Of a stretch of DNA of 64,000 nucleotides, positions 18,485-27,725 are shown piece by piece (the first letter of the stretch is position 1; each line of letters opens with the position of its first letter). This DNA comes from Ideonella_A intermedia_A (GTDB lineage Bacteria; Pseudomonadota; Gammaproteobacteria; Burkholderiales; Burkholderiaceae_C): the NCBI GenBank assembly GCA_943370175.1, contig CALRPU020000019.1, forward strand, positions 1-64,000, written 5' to 3'. A model generated the notes under the pieces. It worked only from the letters and a program-made list of their open reading frames with translations. It searched no databases and had not been told where the DNA came from. The position numbers were made by a program, and so were the translations under genes.

Positions 18485-19396
18485 TCAGGGCGGGTCTTCG
18501 TGCACCCTGACGAAGCTGGCAAACCGCGGAATGCCCTGAGGCGTCAGCGCCAGGTAGCGGTAGGTGACGACGCTGCCGAGCCCGGGCGGATCGCGGCGCT
18601 GAGCGTCGGTGAAGCCGGTGCCCAACAGGAAGCGGTGGCCTTGCGGCGTTTCCACCGCCAGCGCCCCCATCAGGCCGGCCAGCCTGCCGCGCCCTTCGCG
18701 GTGGCCGATCACCCGGGCTTCGGCGTCGTGCTGCGGCTTCAGTTTCAGCAGCACGTCTTGTCGCCCGGTCAAGTAGGGGGCGTCGGACCGGTGCAGCATC
18801 AGGCCCTCGCCGCCTTGGGCGACCACGTCCGCAAGGGCTTGCCGCAGTGCCGCGCGGTCGGCGATGGACCGTTGCTCGACGGCGCGCCATGCCACACCGG
18901 GCGCAGCGGGTGCCAGCTCAACAAGGCGCCGGGCGCGCTCGGCAAAGCTGCCTGGTGCGTCGGGCAGTTCGAAGGCGAGGTAGCGAACCGGTCGCCAGGC
19001 GTCGTCGCTTGGGCGTTCGCTGCGCACCACCGCGGACAGTGCGTCGAAGCGGCCTCGCCCCATCCACAGCTCGCCGTCCAGGGCCTGCGTCGGCAGCGAC
19101 GAGAGGAAGCCGAGCGGCGCTCTCAGCACCTGGCCACCCCGGGACCTCAACTGCGTGCCATCCCACAGGGCCCGGACGCCATCGAACTTCTCGCTGACGA
19201 GGTAAGCCGCCGGGTCCACGTCGGGCGGGGCGTGGCGCGCCAACAGCAGGCGCGGCAGCGCCGCGTCGTCTCGCCCCCATGCGCTGGGTGAGGTCAGGGC
19301 GGCGCTGGCGACCACGGTGGGTGGTGCACGCAGCCACCGCATGACCTCGGGCAGGCCGGCAAGGCGGAACAAGGTTTTGCGTCGTTGGGAGTCCAT
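18485..19396 (-). CDS. ATP-dependent DNA ligase, Lig E-like (periplasmic type)
   Basis: 303 residues. It has a minimal ATP-dependent ligase layout: adenylation domain with motif I EKFDGVR (Lys nucleophile near residue 69), ALDGELW (motif III region), GGEGLMLH (motif IV) and LLKLKP (motif V), then an OB domain ending GIPRFASFVRVHEDPP. No DNA-binding accessory domain is seen. The N-terminus is a weak export signal with twin basic residues (RRKTLFRLAG), which matches known Lig E proteins of other proteobacteria that are thought to act on DNA outside the cytoplasm. The ATG at 19396 was taken because the extra upstream residues lack family character. Confidence 0.87.
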   Translation of the reverse strand: MDSQRRKTLFRLAGLPEVMRWLRAPPTVVASAALTSPSAWGRDDAALPRLLLARHAPPDVDPAAYLVSEKFDGVRALWDGTQLRSRGGQVLRAPLGFLSSLPTQALDGELWMGRGRFDALSAVVRSERPSDDAWRPVRYLAFELPDAPGSFAERARRLVELAPAAPGVAWRAVEQRSIADRAALRQALADVVAQGGEGLMLHRSDAPYLTGRQDVLLKLKPQHDAEARVIGHREGRGRLAGLMGALAVETPQGHRFLLGTGFTDAQRRDPPGLGSVVTYRYLALTPQGIPRFASFVRVHEDPP

Positions 19397-19514
19397 GCGC
19401 GCGGGCTCGGTTGAGCGACCGTGCGGCGCGTGGGGCAATCGGCCCCATCCATGTCACCCACGGTAGCATTTGAGCCAGTTTCAACCCCTCAGCACCTCTG
19501 GAGGTATCCCCCTT

Positions 19515-20330
19515 ATGGCCATGGACGTCGTTGATTTCGAGATCAAAGGCTCGGAAATGCAGTTTGTCGAGATTGAACTCGACCCTGGCGAGGCGGCCGT
19601 CGGCGAAGCCGGCAGCATGATGTTCATGGACGCGGGCGTGAGCCTCGACACGGTCTTCGGCGACGGAGCGAAGGGCGGCGGCGGTGGGCTGTTCGGCAAG
19701 CTGCTGGGCGCGGGCAAGCGGCTGATCACGGGCGAATCGCTGTTCACCACGGTTTACACCAACCAGGTGAACCAGAAGCAGCGGGTGGCCTTCGCCGCGC
19801 CTTACCCCGGCAAGATCCTGCCGATGGACCTGCGCCAGATGGGCGGCATGCTGATTTGCCAAAAGGACGCGTTCCTTTGCGCCGCCCGCGGTGTCTCGCT
19901 GGGCATCTATTTGCAGCAGAAGCTGTCGGTCGGCTTCTTCGGCGGCGAGGGCTTCATCATGCAGAAGCTGGAAGGGGACGGCCTCGCGTTCGTGCACGCG
20001 GGCGGCACCGTGCTGCGGCGCGAACTCCAACCCGGTCAAACACTGTTGATCGACACCGGCTGCGTCGTGGCGTTCACGCCGAACGTCAACTTCGAGATTC
20101 AGTACGTCGGCAAGATCAAGACCGCGCTGTTCGGCGGCGAGGGCCTGTTCTTCGCCAAGGTCACCGGCCCGGGCACGGTCTGGCTGCAAAGCCTGCCGTT
20201 CTCCCGCCTGGCGTCCCGCGTGTTTGCTGCCGCGCCCCAGCGTGGCGGATCGCGTGAAGAGGGGTCGGTTCTCGGCGGCTTTGGGGCGGGAGGCCTGCTG
20301 GGTGGCGTCCTGGGGGGCGACGACGAGTGA
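19515..20330 (+). CDS. AIM24 family / TIGR00266 protein
   Basis: 271 residues. It matches the AIM24-type family of beta-sandwich proteins of unknown biochemical role: DFEIKGSEMQFVEIELDPGEAAVGEAGSM is the signature opening, and VNFEIQYVGKIKTALFGGEGLFFAKVTGPG the signature closing. There is no signal peptide. The tail is Gly-rich (GGFGAGGLLGGVLGG), as in other bacterial members. A GGAGG ribosome site lies 12 bases before the ATG. It is divergent from the DNA ligase gene. Confidence 0.9.
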   Translation: MAMDVVDFEIKGSEMQFVEIELDPGEAAVGEAGSMMFMDAGVSLDTVFGDGAKGGGGGLFGKLLGAGKRLITGESLFTTVYTNQVNQKQRVAFAAPYPGKILPMDLRQMGGMLICQKDAFLCAARGVSLGIYLQQKLSVGFFGGEGFIMQKLEGDGLAFVHAGGTVLRRELQPGQTLLIDTGCVVAFTPNVNFEIQYVGKIKTALFGGEGLFFAKVTGPGTVWLQSLPFSRLASRVFAAAPQRGGSREEGSVLGGFGAGGLLGGVLGGDDE

Positions 20331-20394
20331 CCCCCCCGTGAGGCGTGGCGGACGCGCGAGCCCAACGCCTACACTTCCGGGTTTTCCTTGAAGA

Positions 20395-21555
20395 TTGCCT
20401 GCCTTGAGTGCTCCGTCACGTCCATCGACCGGTCTCAATCCCGCCTGCCGACCCGGCGCCGCCCTGCAGTCCGTCGCTGGCCCGGACGACCGCCAACACC
20501 CGCGCCGCCGTGCTGTGCTGGCCGGGGTGACCCTGGGTCTGGCGTGGTGGCCCTGGGGCGCCGCGTGGGCAACGCCGCCAGCGGCGGCACCGGCGGCCGC
20601 GCCGGTCGCCCCCGCTGCGGCCGACCCTGGTCGCGGCAAGCGACCCATCTTCGTGCTCAACTCGCTGGACGCGTCAATCAGTGTGATCGACCCGGAGCGG
20701 CATGTCGAACGCAAGCGCATCCCGACCGGCAAGGAGCCTCACCATTTGTATCTGACACCGGACGAGAAATCGTTGATCGTCGCGAACGCCATGAGCGATT
20801 CACTGACCTTCATCGATCCCGTCACCGCCGAGGTCCAGCGAGTGGTCACCGGCATCGTCGACCCTTACCACCTCCGTTTTTCGCCGGACATGAAGTGGTT
20901 TGTCACCGCGGCCAACCGTCTGAACCACGTTGACATCTACCAGTGGGAGCCCGCACAGACCCAGGCGCCGCTCAAGCTGGCCGCGCGCATTCCCACCGCC
21001 AAGACGCCCAGCCACCTGACCATCGACCGCAAGAGCACGGTGGTGTACAGCTCCATGCAGGACAGCGACGAGCTGGTGGCCATCGACCTGGCCACACAGA
21101 AGCTGCGTTGGCGGGTGGCCACCGGCAAGCTTCCGGCGGACGTCTTCTTGACCCCCGATGACCGTCAGCTGTTGCTGGGCCTCACCGGCGACAAGTTCGT
21201 CGAGGTCTACGACGTGACCCAGACGCCGCCCAAACTCGTCAAACGCATCGAAACGGGCGACGGCGCGCACGCGTTTCGCTCGGCGGGCGACGGTCGGCAC
21301 GTGTTCGTCAGCAACCGGGTGGCCAACACCATCTCCAAGATCGACCTGCAGTCCCTGACGGTGGTGGCCAGCTACCCCGCGCCCAGCGGTCCCGACTGCA
21401 TGGACCTGCTGGCCGACGGCAAGACGCTGTTGGTGACGTCGCGCTGGGCGCGCAAGCTCACCTACATCGACACCGTGTCGCGGCAGGTGATCCGGCAGGT
21501 GCCGGTGGGCCGATCCCCGCACGGCGTGTGGACACTTGACCATGCGCCCCGTTGA
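20395..21555 (+). CDS. YVTN-type beta-propeller protein, exported
   Basis: 386 residues. A twin-Arg-like signal (RRRAVLAGVTLGLAWW, about residues 37-52) and an Ala/Pro stretch precede seven-bladed propeller repeats of the YncE/cytochrome d1 type: FVLNSLDASISVIDPE, HHLYLTPDEKSLIVANA, HVFVSNRVANTISKID. It is probably periplasmic. The function is unknown; such proteins often bind ligands or metals. The start is uncertain: the frame opens with TTG at 20395, and no ATG lies upstream of the signal. It overlaps the next gene by 14 bases, so the two are likely cotranscribed. Confidence 0.82.
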   Translation: MPALSAPSRPSTGLNPACRPGAALQSVAGPDDRQHPRRRAVLAGVTLGLAWWPWGAAWATPPAAAPAAAPVAPAAADPGRGKRPIFVLNSLDASISVIDPERHVERKRIPTGKEPHHLYLTPDEKSLIVANAMSDSLTFIDPVTAEVQRVVTGIVDPYHLRFSPDMKWFVTAANRLNHVDIYQWEPAQTQAPLKLAARIPTAKTPSHLTIDRKSTVVYSSMQDSDELVAIDLATQKLRWRVATGKLPADVFLTPDDRQLLLGLTGDKFVEVYDVTQTPPKLVKRIETGDGAHAFRSAGDGRHVFVSNRVANTISKIDLQSLTVVASYPAPSGPDCMDLLADGKTLLVTSRWARKLTYIDTVSRQVIRQVPVGRSPHGVWTLDHAPR

Positions 21556-22390
21556 GCCGTCTCGGCGGATGGACGCAACACCACCACGGCGCACCCCCAC
21601 CCGCTTGAAGGCGGTGCGGGCCGTGGTGGCCGCCCTGGCGGGCTTCGCCACGGGCCTGGCGTCGGCGGGCCAGTGCACCGGCGCCCCGGGTGAGAAGCCG
21701 CTGTACCTGACCTTCGACACCGGCCACATGGGGGTGGCACCGCTGATTGCCGAGGTGTTGAAGAAGCACCAACTCAAGGTCACGTTCTTCCTGGCGAACG
21801 AACGCACGCGCACGGGTGGGGCCAGCCTGGACGACGAATGGGCCCCGTGGTGGAAGGCCAGGGTGGCCGAAGGGCACGTGTTCGGCTCGCACACCTTCGA
21901 CCACGCGATCTGGCAGGCCGACACGCCCGGCGGCTTCAAGGTGAGGCCAACCGCCGGCCCCGAGGCCGGTCGGGTGTTGACCTGGACGGCGGCCGAGTAC
22001 TGCACCTCGTTGCGCCAGTCGGCCCAGCGGCTGCAGGACATGACCGGCCTCAAGATGGCACCGATCTTCCGCGCCGCCGGTGGCAAGACGTCGCCCGCGC
22101 TGCTCGCGGCGGCCAAGGCCTGTGGTTGGCACCACGTGGCTTGGGCGGACGCCGGTTTCCTCGGCGACGAGCTGCCCAGTGACAAGTTTCCCAACAAGCT
22201 GCTGCTGTCCCGCGCCTTGCGCAACCTGCGCAGCGGCGACATCATGTTGGCCCACCTGGGCATCTGGTCGCGCGAGGAGGTCTGGGCGCCCGCCGTGCTC
22301 GACCCGCTGATCACCGGCCTGACCCAGCGCGGCTTTTGCTTCGCCACCCTCAAGGACCACCCCGACTACCGGGCCCTGTTCACCCGCTGA
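21542..22390 (+). CDS. Polysaccharide deacetylase family protein with altered metal motif
   Basis: 282 residues. It carries a signal or anchor segment (RLKAVRAVVAALAGFATGLASAG) and then a NodB-like fold: YLTFDTGHMG, VTFFLAN, GSHTFDH and the C-terminal ML-AHLG block. In carbohydrate esterase 4 enzymes the first motif is TFDDG; here the second, metal-binding Asp is Thr, while the catalytic first Asp and the His-x3-His pair remain. It may use a different metal geometry, a different substrate, or be non-catalytic. It was expected to act in the periplasm on a polysaccharide or peptidoglycan. Confidence 0.82.
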   Translation: MRPVEPSRRMDATPPRRTPTRLKAVRAVVAALAGFATGLASAGQCTGAPGEKPLYLTFDTGHMGVAPLIAEVLKKHQLKVTFFLANERTRTGGASLDDEWAPWWKARVAEGHVFGSHTFDHAIWQADTPGGFKVRPTAGPEAGRVLTWTAAEYCTSLRQSAQRLQDMTGLKMAPIFRAAGGKTSPALLAAAKACGWHHVAWADAGFLGDELPSDKFPNKLLLSRALRNLRSGDIMLAHLGIWSREEVWAPAVLDPLITGLTQRGFCFATLKDHPDYRALFTR

Positions 22391-22421
22391 GCGCCTCGCG
22401 CCGCGCGCCACTTGATTCACC

Positions 22422-23474
22422 ATGATCGACACCTTGTTCAACACGGTCTCGGCTGCCTTCGACCAGGGGCAACAGGCGCTGTTCGAAGTGGTGGTTCAGC
22501 CCTTGCTCTTCCGCCTGGGCATGGGCAACCTGCTGGAAGACGGTTTTGTGGCGACCGGCTGGCTGCTGGTCGGCCTGTTCCAGCTCGCGGTCATCGTCGT
22601 GGTCTTCGGCACCTTGCAGCGGTGGCGGCCGGTGGAAGCCATCAGCCAACCCGCTGCGGTCCGGGTGGACATCCTCTACACCTTGATCCATCGGCTGGGC
22701 CTGTTCCGGATTGCCCTCTTTTTCTCGGTCGACCCGCTGTGGGATGGCCTGTTTGGCCAGCTCGCCGTCGCCGGATGGAGCGGCTGGCACCTGGACGCGG
22801 CGGTGGCACCGTGGTGGCCTGGGGTCAGCGACACGCCGTGGTTTGCCTTCGCGGTCTACTTGGTGGTCTTTGATTTTGTCGACTACTGGCTGCACCGTGG
22901 TCAGCACCACTTCAATTGGTGGTGGTCTCTTCACGCGGTGCACCACAGTCAGCAGCAAATGACCATGTGGTCGGACAACCGCAACCACCTGTTGGACGAC
23001 TTGATCCGAGACACCGTGTTCGTGGTCGTGGCGCGTCTGATCGGCGTGGCCCCGGCGCAGTTCATTGCGCTTGTCGCCTTGAGTCAGCTGATCGAAAGCC
23101 TGTCGCACGCCAATGTGCGCCTGGGTTTCGGACGGTGGTGCTCGCGACTCCTGGTCAGCCCACGGTTTCACCGCCTTCACCACAGCATCGGCCTGGGGCA
23201 TGAGTCGGCGGGTCGGGGCAGCTTGGGCGGGCACAACTTTGCGGTGCTGTTTCCGGTCTGGGACCTGGTGTTCGGCACCGCTGATTTCAGCCACCGCTAC
23301 GACCCCACCGGCATCCGCGACCAACTCGCTGAAGAGGGCGGGCGCGACTACGGCCGCGGCTTCTGGTCGCAGCAATGGCGGGCACTGCTGCGCATGGCGG
23401 GCCGCGATCGGGCGCGTGGTTCGGCCTTGTCCGTGCGTGGCCCTGCGGCGGCAGACCGGGCGTTGAGCCCGTGA
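22422..23474 (+). CDS. Sterol desaturase / fatty acid hydroxylase superfamily protein
   Basis: 350 residues with four to five membrane segments and the three His clusters that bind the di-iron site of membrane hydroxylases: HRGQHH (about residue 166), HAVHH (about 177) and HRLHH (about 251). Members hydroxylate or desaturate lipids at the membrane; bacterial substrates are largely unknown. It follows the deacetylase homologue by 31 bases on the same strand, so operon membership is plausible. Confidence 0.9.
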   Translation: MIDTLFNTVSAAFDQGQQALFEVVVQPLLFRLGMGNLLEDGFVATGWLLVGLFQLAVIVVVFGTLQRWRPVEAISQPAAVRVDILYTLIHRLGLFRIALFFSVDPLWDGLFGQLAVAGWSGWHLDAAVAPWWPGVSDTPWFAFAVYLVVFDFVDYWLHRGQHHFNWWWSLHAVHHSQQQMTMWSDNRNHLLDDLIRDTVFVVVARLIGVAPAQFIALVALSQLIESLSHANVRLGFGRWCSRLLVSPRFHRLHHSIGLGHESAGRGSLGGHNFAVLFPVWDLVFGTADFSHRYDPTGIRDQLAEEGGRDYGRGFWSQQWRALLRMAGRDRARGSALSVRGPAAADRALSP

Positions 23475-23529
23475 GCCTGGGCGGGGAGGGGGCCCTGCGC
23501 CGAAGCGACCTCGCTTATCCTGCGGCGTC

Positions 23530-24444
23530 ATGAGATTTTTGCTTGATGCCTTTTGGCGCGCTGCCGCGTACTGTCTGCACCCGCGGGTGATCGCGCTGTC
23601 GATGTTGCCCTTGCTGCTGATGGCCGCCTTGGCTCTGGGGGCTGGTTACCTCTTCTGGGAGCCGGCCGTTGATGCGGTTCGCTTGCAGATCGACGCCTGG
23701 CAGCTGCTGGGCGCCTTGTTTGCGTGGTTGGCCAGCGTCGGACTGCCCAACCTCAAGTCGGTGCTTGCGCCGCTGCTGGTCGTCTTCCTGGCCACGCCCG
23801 TGATCGTCGTGCTCACGCTGCTGGTGGTGGCCTTTCTGATGACACCATCGATGCTGAGCCTGGTCGCCGACCGCCGTTTTCCCCAATTGGAGCGCAAGCG
23901 TGGCGGGTCGCTGCTGGGCGCCGTGACCGGCAGCGTGATGGCCACCGTCGTGGCGCTCGTGGCGCTGGTGGTGTCGATGCCGTTCTGGTTCGTGCCTCCG
24001 CTGGTGCTGGTGCTGCCCCCGCTGATTTGGGGTTGGATGACGTACAAGGTGATGAGCTACGACGTGCTCGCCGAGCACGCCAGCGCCGACGAGCGCCGCA
24101 CCTTGCTGAGGGAACACCGCCCGATGCTGCTGGCCATCGGCGTCATCAGCGGCTACCTGGGCGCGGCGCCAAGCATCGTGTGGGCGTCCGGCGCGATGTT
24201 CATTGCCTTGGCGCCGCTGCTGATCGCGGTCGCGGTTTGGATCTACACCCTGGTGTTTGCCTTCTCCAGCCTGTGGTTTGCGCATTACACGCTCGCCGCG
24301 CTCGAACGCCTGCGGGCGGCGAACCGCCCCGACCCCGTTCCCACCGCAGTCCCGAACCCGTCACCCGCCGAGCTTGCCCTGGGGTCATCGGCCCCTGGCG
24401 CTTTCGGCACGACCCGCGCACCCGACGCGCTGCCTCCCCCATGA
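23530..24444 (+). CDS. EI24 domain-containing membrane protein
   Basis: 304 residues with about six hydrophobic helices and the EI24/CysZ-family layout (FWRAAAYCLHPRVIALSMLP at the start, TPSMLSLVADRRFP mid-protein). CysZ itself imports sulfate; other members are uncharacterised. The C-terminal ~45 residues are Pro/Ala-rich and probably disordered. Its stop overlaps the ATG of the CinA-like gene (ATGA), which implies translational coupling. Confidence 0.87.
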   Translation: MRFLLDAFWRAAAYCLHPRVIALSMLPLLLMAALALGAGYLFWEPAVDAVRLQIDAWQLLGALFAWLASVGLPNLKSVLAPLLVVFLATPVIVVLTLLVVAFLMTPSMLSLVADRRFPQLERKRGGSLLGAVTGSVMATVVALVALVVSMPFWFVPPLVLVLPPLIWGWMTYKVMSYDVLAEHASADERRTLLREHRPMLLAIGVISGYLGAAPSIVWASGAMFIALAPLLIAVAVWIYTLVFAFSSLWFAHYTLAALERLRAANRPDPVPTAVPNPSPAELALGSSAPGAFGTTRAPDALPPP

Positions 24445-25277
24445 CCATCGGCATCCTCATCATTGGCGACGAAATCTTGTCCGGCAAACGCGCGGACAAA
24501 CACCTCAGCAAGTGCATTGAACTGCTCGCCGCCCGCGGCCTTGCCTTGGACTGGGCGCGCTACGTTGGCGACAACCCTGCCCGCATCACCGCCGACCTCG
24601 TCGACGCCTTCGACCAGGCCCGCGCCGGCGCGTTGGTGTTTTCGTGCGGTGGCATCGGCGCCACCCCCGACGACCACACGCGCCAGTGCGCTGCCGCCGC
24701 GCTTGGGCAGCCGCTGGCCTTGCACCCCGAGGCGCGCGACCTCATCATCCTGCGCATGCAGGACGTGGCGGCCGAGCAGGGCGTCGCGTTCGAGCCCGAC
24801 CGCCCGGATAACCAGCACCGGCTGAACATGGGCATGTTCCCGGTTGGCGCCGACATCATCCCGAACCCTTACAACCGCATCGCTGGCTTTGCCCATCGCT
24901 TCGCGCCGCCGGCGCCCGGGCAACTGGCGGGCGGCGTTCACTTTCTGCCGGGTTTTCCCGTGATGGCCTGGCCGATGATGGAATGGGTGCTCGACACCCA
25001 TTACGCCGCCTGGCACCGCAGCCAGGGCCAGGTCGAGCGGTCCGTCATCGTGATGGGCGCGATGGAGGCAAGCCTCACCCCGCTGATGGAGGCCATCGAG
25101 CGCGACCACGGCGCCGTCAAGGTGTTCAGCCTGCCAAGCGTGGACCACCCGACCTGGGGCCGCCACATCGAGCTGGGTGTCAAGGGGCCCGCAGACCACG
25201 TCGATGCCGCCTACGCCTCGCTGCTGCGCGGTTTGCACGATGTTGGTGCAACGCTGGGCCCGGAGTTGGTGCGCTGA
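24441..25277 (+). CDS. CinA-like molybdopterin-binding domain protein
   Basis: 278 residues. It has the MoaB/Mog-like CinA N-domain: IGILIIGDEILSGKRADKHL at the start and VFSCGGIGATPDDHTRQ with the conserved GGxGxTxDD loop. The C-terminal amidohydrolase domain of full CinA (nicotinamide-nucleotide amidase) is absent, as in many short proteobacterial paralogues. The biochemical role of these short forms is unclear; ADP-ribose pyrophosphatase activity is known for full CinA. Confidence 0.9.
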   Translation: MTIGILIIGDEILSGKRADKHLSKCIELLAARGLALDWARYVGDNPARITADLVDAFDQARAGALVFSCGGIGATPDDHTRQCAAAALGQPLALHPEARDLIILRMQDVAAEQGVAFEPDRPDNQHRLNMGMFPVGADIIPNPYNRIAGFAHRFAPPAPGQLAGGVHFLPGFPVMAWPMMEWVLDTHYAAWHRSQGQVERSVIVMGAMEASLTPLMEAIERDHGAVKVFSLPSVDHPTWGRHIELGVKGPADHVDAAYASLLRGLHDVGATLGPELVR

Positions 25278-25407
25278 GGCCGATGTCCCCGGCTTGAGGC
25301 ACTGCCGCATCCAACGTCGCCCCGTGACCGTGAAACTGCGCCCCAGTCTGCGGCGCGCGCACCCGCTTGGCCGAGTCGGCCCATGGCGTCCAACGGCGAC
25401 GCAGGCA

Positions 25408-25421
25408 TGGATTCTGCTAAA
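25408..25421 (+). promoter_or_regulatory. Candidate extended -10 promoter upstream of glnA
   Basis: TCTGCTAAATT gives a TGn extended -10 followed by TAAATT (4 of 6 to consensus) about 115 bases before glnA. No matching -35 is clear. I did not find a sigma54 GG-N10-GC element here, so NtrC dependence is not supported by the sequence I can read. Confidence 0.25.
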
Positions 25422-25538
25422 TTCCTTTGAGCATTTTTCGGGGCCCCGGTGAACCTTCAAGCCGCCCTGGCCTGTCGGATGCCGCCCCCGCTGATTTCCC
25501 CCGCAACCCACCCCACAGCGTCCCGCTAGGAGAGTTTG

Positions 25539-26954
25539 ATGGCCAAGACCGTCGCCGACGTGATGAAGATGGTGAAAGAAAACGAAATCAAGTTCGTTGA
25601 TTTCCGTTTCACCGACACCCGCGGCAAAGAACAGCACGTTTCCGTGCCCGTTTCTGCATTCGATGAAGACAAGTTCACCTCGGGCCACGCCTTCGACGGC
25701 TCGTCGATCGCCGGTTGGAAGGGCATCGAGGCCTCGGACATGCAGCTCATGCCCGACCCCAACACGGCCAACATCGACCCCTTCTTCGAAGAGCCGACGC
25801 TGATCCTGACCTGCGACGTGGTCGACCCCGCCGACGGCAAGCCCTACGAGCGCGACCCGCGTTCGCTGGCCAAGCGCGCCGAGGCCTACATGAAGTCGTC
25901 CGGCCTGGGCGACGCGGCCTTCTTTGGCCCGGAGCCTGAATTCTTCGTGTTTGACAGCGTGCGTTGGCAAGTCGACATGTCGGGTTGCTTCGTCAAGATC
26001 GAATCCGAAGAAGCGGCCTGGAACACCGGCAAGGACTACGAGCACGGCAACAGCGGTTTCCGTCCGTCGGTCAAGGGCGGTTACTTCCCGGTGCCCCCGG
26101 TGGACAGCGGCCAGGACCTGCGCTCGGAAATGTGCCTGGTGCTGGAGTCGCTCGGCATTCCCGTTGAAGTTCACCACCACGAAGTGGCGAACGCCGGCCA
26201 GATGGAAATCGGCACCAAGTTCAGCACGCTGGTGCAGCGCGCCGACTGGGTCCAGCTGCAGAAGTACGTGATCCACAACGTGGCTCACTCGTATGGCAAG
26301 ACGGCCACCTTCATGCCCAAGCCGATCGTCGGCGACAACGGCAGCGGCATGCACGTTCACCAGTCGGTGTGGAAGGACGGCAAGAACCTGTTTGCTGGCG
26401 ACGGCTACGCCGGCCTCAGCGAGTTCGCGCTGTACTACATCGGCGGCATCATCAAGCACGCCCGTGCGCTGAACGCCATCACCAACCCGGGCACGAACAG
26501 CTACAAACGCCTGGTGCCGGGCTTCGAGGCGCCGGTGAAGTTGGCGTACTCGGCCAAGAACCGTTCGGCGTCGATCCGCATCCCTTACGTGGCCAATCCC
26601 AAGGGCCGCCGCGTGGAAGCCCGCTTCCCGGACCCTTTGATGAACCCGTACCTGGGTTTTGCCGCGCTGCTGATGGCCGGCCTCGACGGCGTCGAGAACA
26701 AGATCCACCCGGGCGAAGCGGCCACGAAGGACCTGTACCACCTGCCGCCGGAAGAAGACGCGCAGATCCCGACGGTGTGCTCGAGCCTCGAACAGGCGCT
26801 GGAGTACCTCGACAAGGGCCGTGCTTTCCTGACCAAGGGCGGTGTGTTCACCGACTCGTACATCGACGCGTACATCGACCTGAAGATGCAGGAAGTGCAG
26901 CGGTTCCGCATGACCACGCACCCGCTCGAGTTCGACATGTACTACGCACTGTGA
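25539..26954 (+). CDS. glnA: Glutamine synthetase type I
   Basis: 471 residues, full length for GSI-beta. It condenses ammonia and glutamate to glutamine using ATP, in the cytoplasm as a dodecamer. Seen are FDGSSIAGW, the ATP and metal motifs (FFGPEPEFFVFD, MHVHQS), NPGTNSYKRLVPGFEAP, and the adenylylation loop KDLYHLPPE with Tyr400 as the likely AMP site used by GlnE. AGGAGA precedes the ATG at 25539; the in-frame TTG three bases upstream is less likely. The gene starts the glnA-x-ntrB-ntrC block, though a strong terminator follows it, so ntrBC probably relies on readthrough or its own promoter. Confidence 0.98.
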   Translation: MAKTVADVMKMVKENEIKFVDFRFTDTRGKEQHVSVPVSAFDEDKFTSGHAFDGSSIAGWKGIEASDMQLMPDPNTANIDPFFEEPTLILTCDVVDPADGKPYERDPRSLAKRAEAYMKSSGLGDAAFFGPEPEFFVFDSVRWQVDMSGCFVKIESEEAAWNTGKDYEHGNSGFRPSVKGGYFPVPPVDSGQDLRSEMCLVLESLGIPVEVHHHEVANAGQMEIGTKFSTLVQRADWVQLQKYVIHNVAHSYGKTATFMPKPIVGDNGSGMHVHQSVWKDGKNLFAGDGYAGLSEFALYYIGGIIKHARALNAITNPGTNSYKRLVPGFEAPVKLAYSAKNRSASIRIPYVANPKGRRVEARFPDPLMNPYLGFAALLMAGLDGVENKIHPGEAATKDLYHLPPEEDAQIPTVCSSLEQALEYLDKGRAFLTKGGVFTDSYIDAYIDLKMQEVQRFRMTTHPLEFDMYYAL

Positions 26955-27016
26955 TGCGGTGAACTTGCCGAGGGTGGGGGTGGTCTCAATCGAGCCCACC
27001 ACCCTGGCGACACGCG

Positions 27017-27050
27017 ACAAGGGACGGCAATGGCCGTCCCTTGTTGTTTG
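27017..27050 (+). terminator. Rho-independent terminator after glnA
   Basis: A perfect 12-bp stem (ACAAGGGACGGC with GCCGTCCCTTGT) closes a 4-base AATG loop, followed by a T-rich stretch (TGTTTG). It lies 62 bases after the glnA stop and should uncouple high glnA expression from ntrBC. Confidence 0.85.
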
Positions 27051-27158
27051 TGCCGCACCGGGCGCAGTGACGCGGGTGGGGCGACCCGGTCGCCATGGGC
27101 CACAATCCCGGCGCGCCGTGGCTTGGCGGCTTGATCGGACAGCACACAGGGGTAAGGG

Positions 27159-27689
27159 ATGCGGTTTGCTTGGTGGAAGGCGGGGTGGGTTGCGGCCGGT
27201 CTGCTGGTGGGCTTGGGCGCGGGCGCGCAGACCAAGGTGCGCAACGTCGTGTACCGCTGCCCCGGCAACCCCGTGCTTTACACCGACGCCATTTCCGACA
27301 AGGAAGCCCGCGAGATGGGCTGCCGAACCATTGAAGGCGCGCCCATCACGGTCATCCAGTCGCCGGTGCGTCCACGCGCCAGCGGCACGCCGGTGCCGCC
27401 CGTCGGCGCGCCGGTCGCCCGCGGCGAGCCCGGCGCTCGGGTCGAGCCCGGCGAGCAGCGTGCCCGCGACAGCGACCGCCGCGCGATCCTGCAGGCCGAG
27501 CTGCGCAAGGAAGAACAGATGCTGGCCGAGCTGCGCAGCGAATACAACAATGGCGAGCCCGAGCGGCGCGGCGACGAGCGCAACTTCCAGAAGTACCTCG
27601 ACCGGGTGGCCGACATGAAAGCCAACCTGGCGCGCAAGGAAAGCGACATCGCCGCCATCCGCCGTGAGTTGCAGAAGCTGCCACCCTGA
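27159..27689 (+). CDS. Small secreted coiled-coil protein between glnA and ntrB
   Basis: 176 residues. A signal peptide spans about residues 1-23 (WVAAGLLVGLGAGAQ). The following VYRCPGNPVLYTDAISDKEAREMGCRTIEG resembles a DUF4124-type N-module with two Cys, which may form a disulfide. A Pro/Arg-rich linker leads to a charged helical C-terminal half (about residues 105-174) that looks like a coiled coil. It is commonly seen at this position in Burkholderiales, but its role is unknown. GGGGTAAGGG lies just before the ATG. Confidence 0.82.
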   Translation: MRFAWWKAGWVAAGLLVGLGAGAQTKVRNVVYRCPGNPVLYTDAISDKEAREMGCRTIEGAPITVIQSPVRPRASGTPVPPVGAPVARGEPGARVEPGEQRARDSDRRAILQAELRKEEQMLAELRSEYNNGEPERRGDERNFQKYLDRVADMKANLARKESDIAAIRRELQKLPP

Positions 27690-27725
27690 CCCGCCCACGC
27701 CAGACCCTTTGAGGACCCGACCCTG

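Noticed and set aside
25278..25538. Possible sigma54/NtrC control region before glnA
   Set aside because: I looked for a GG-N10-GC element and for paired NtrC sites and could not read a convincing one, so I did not call them.
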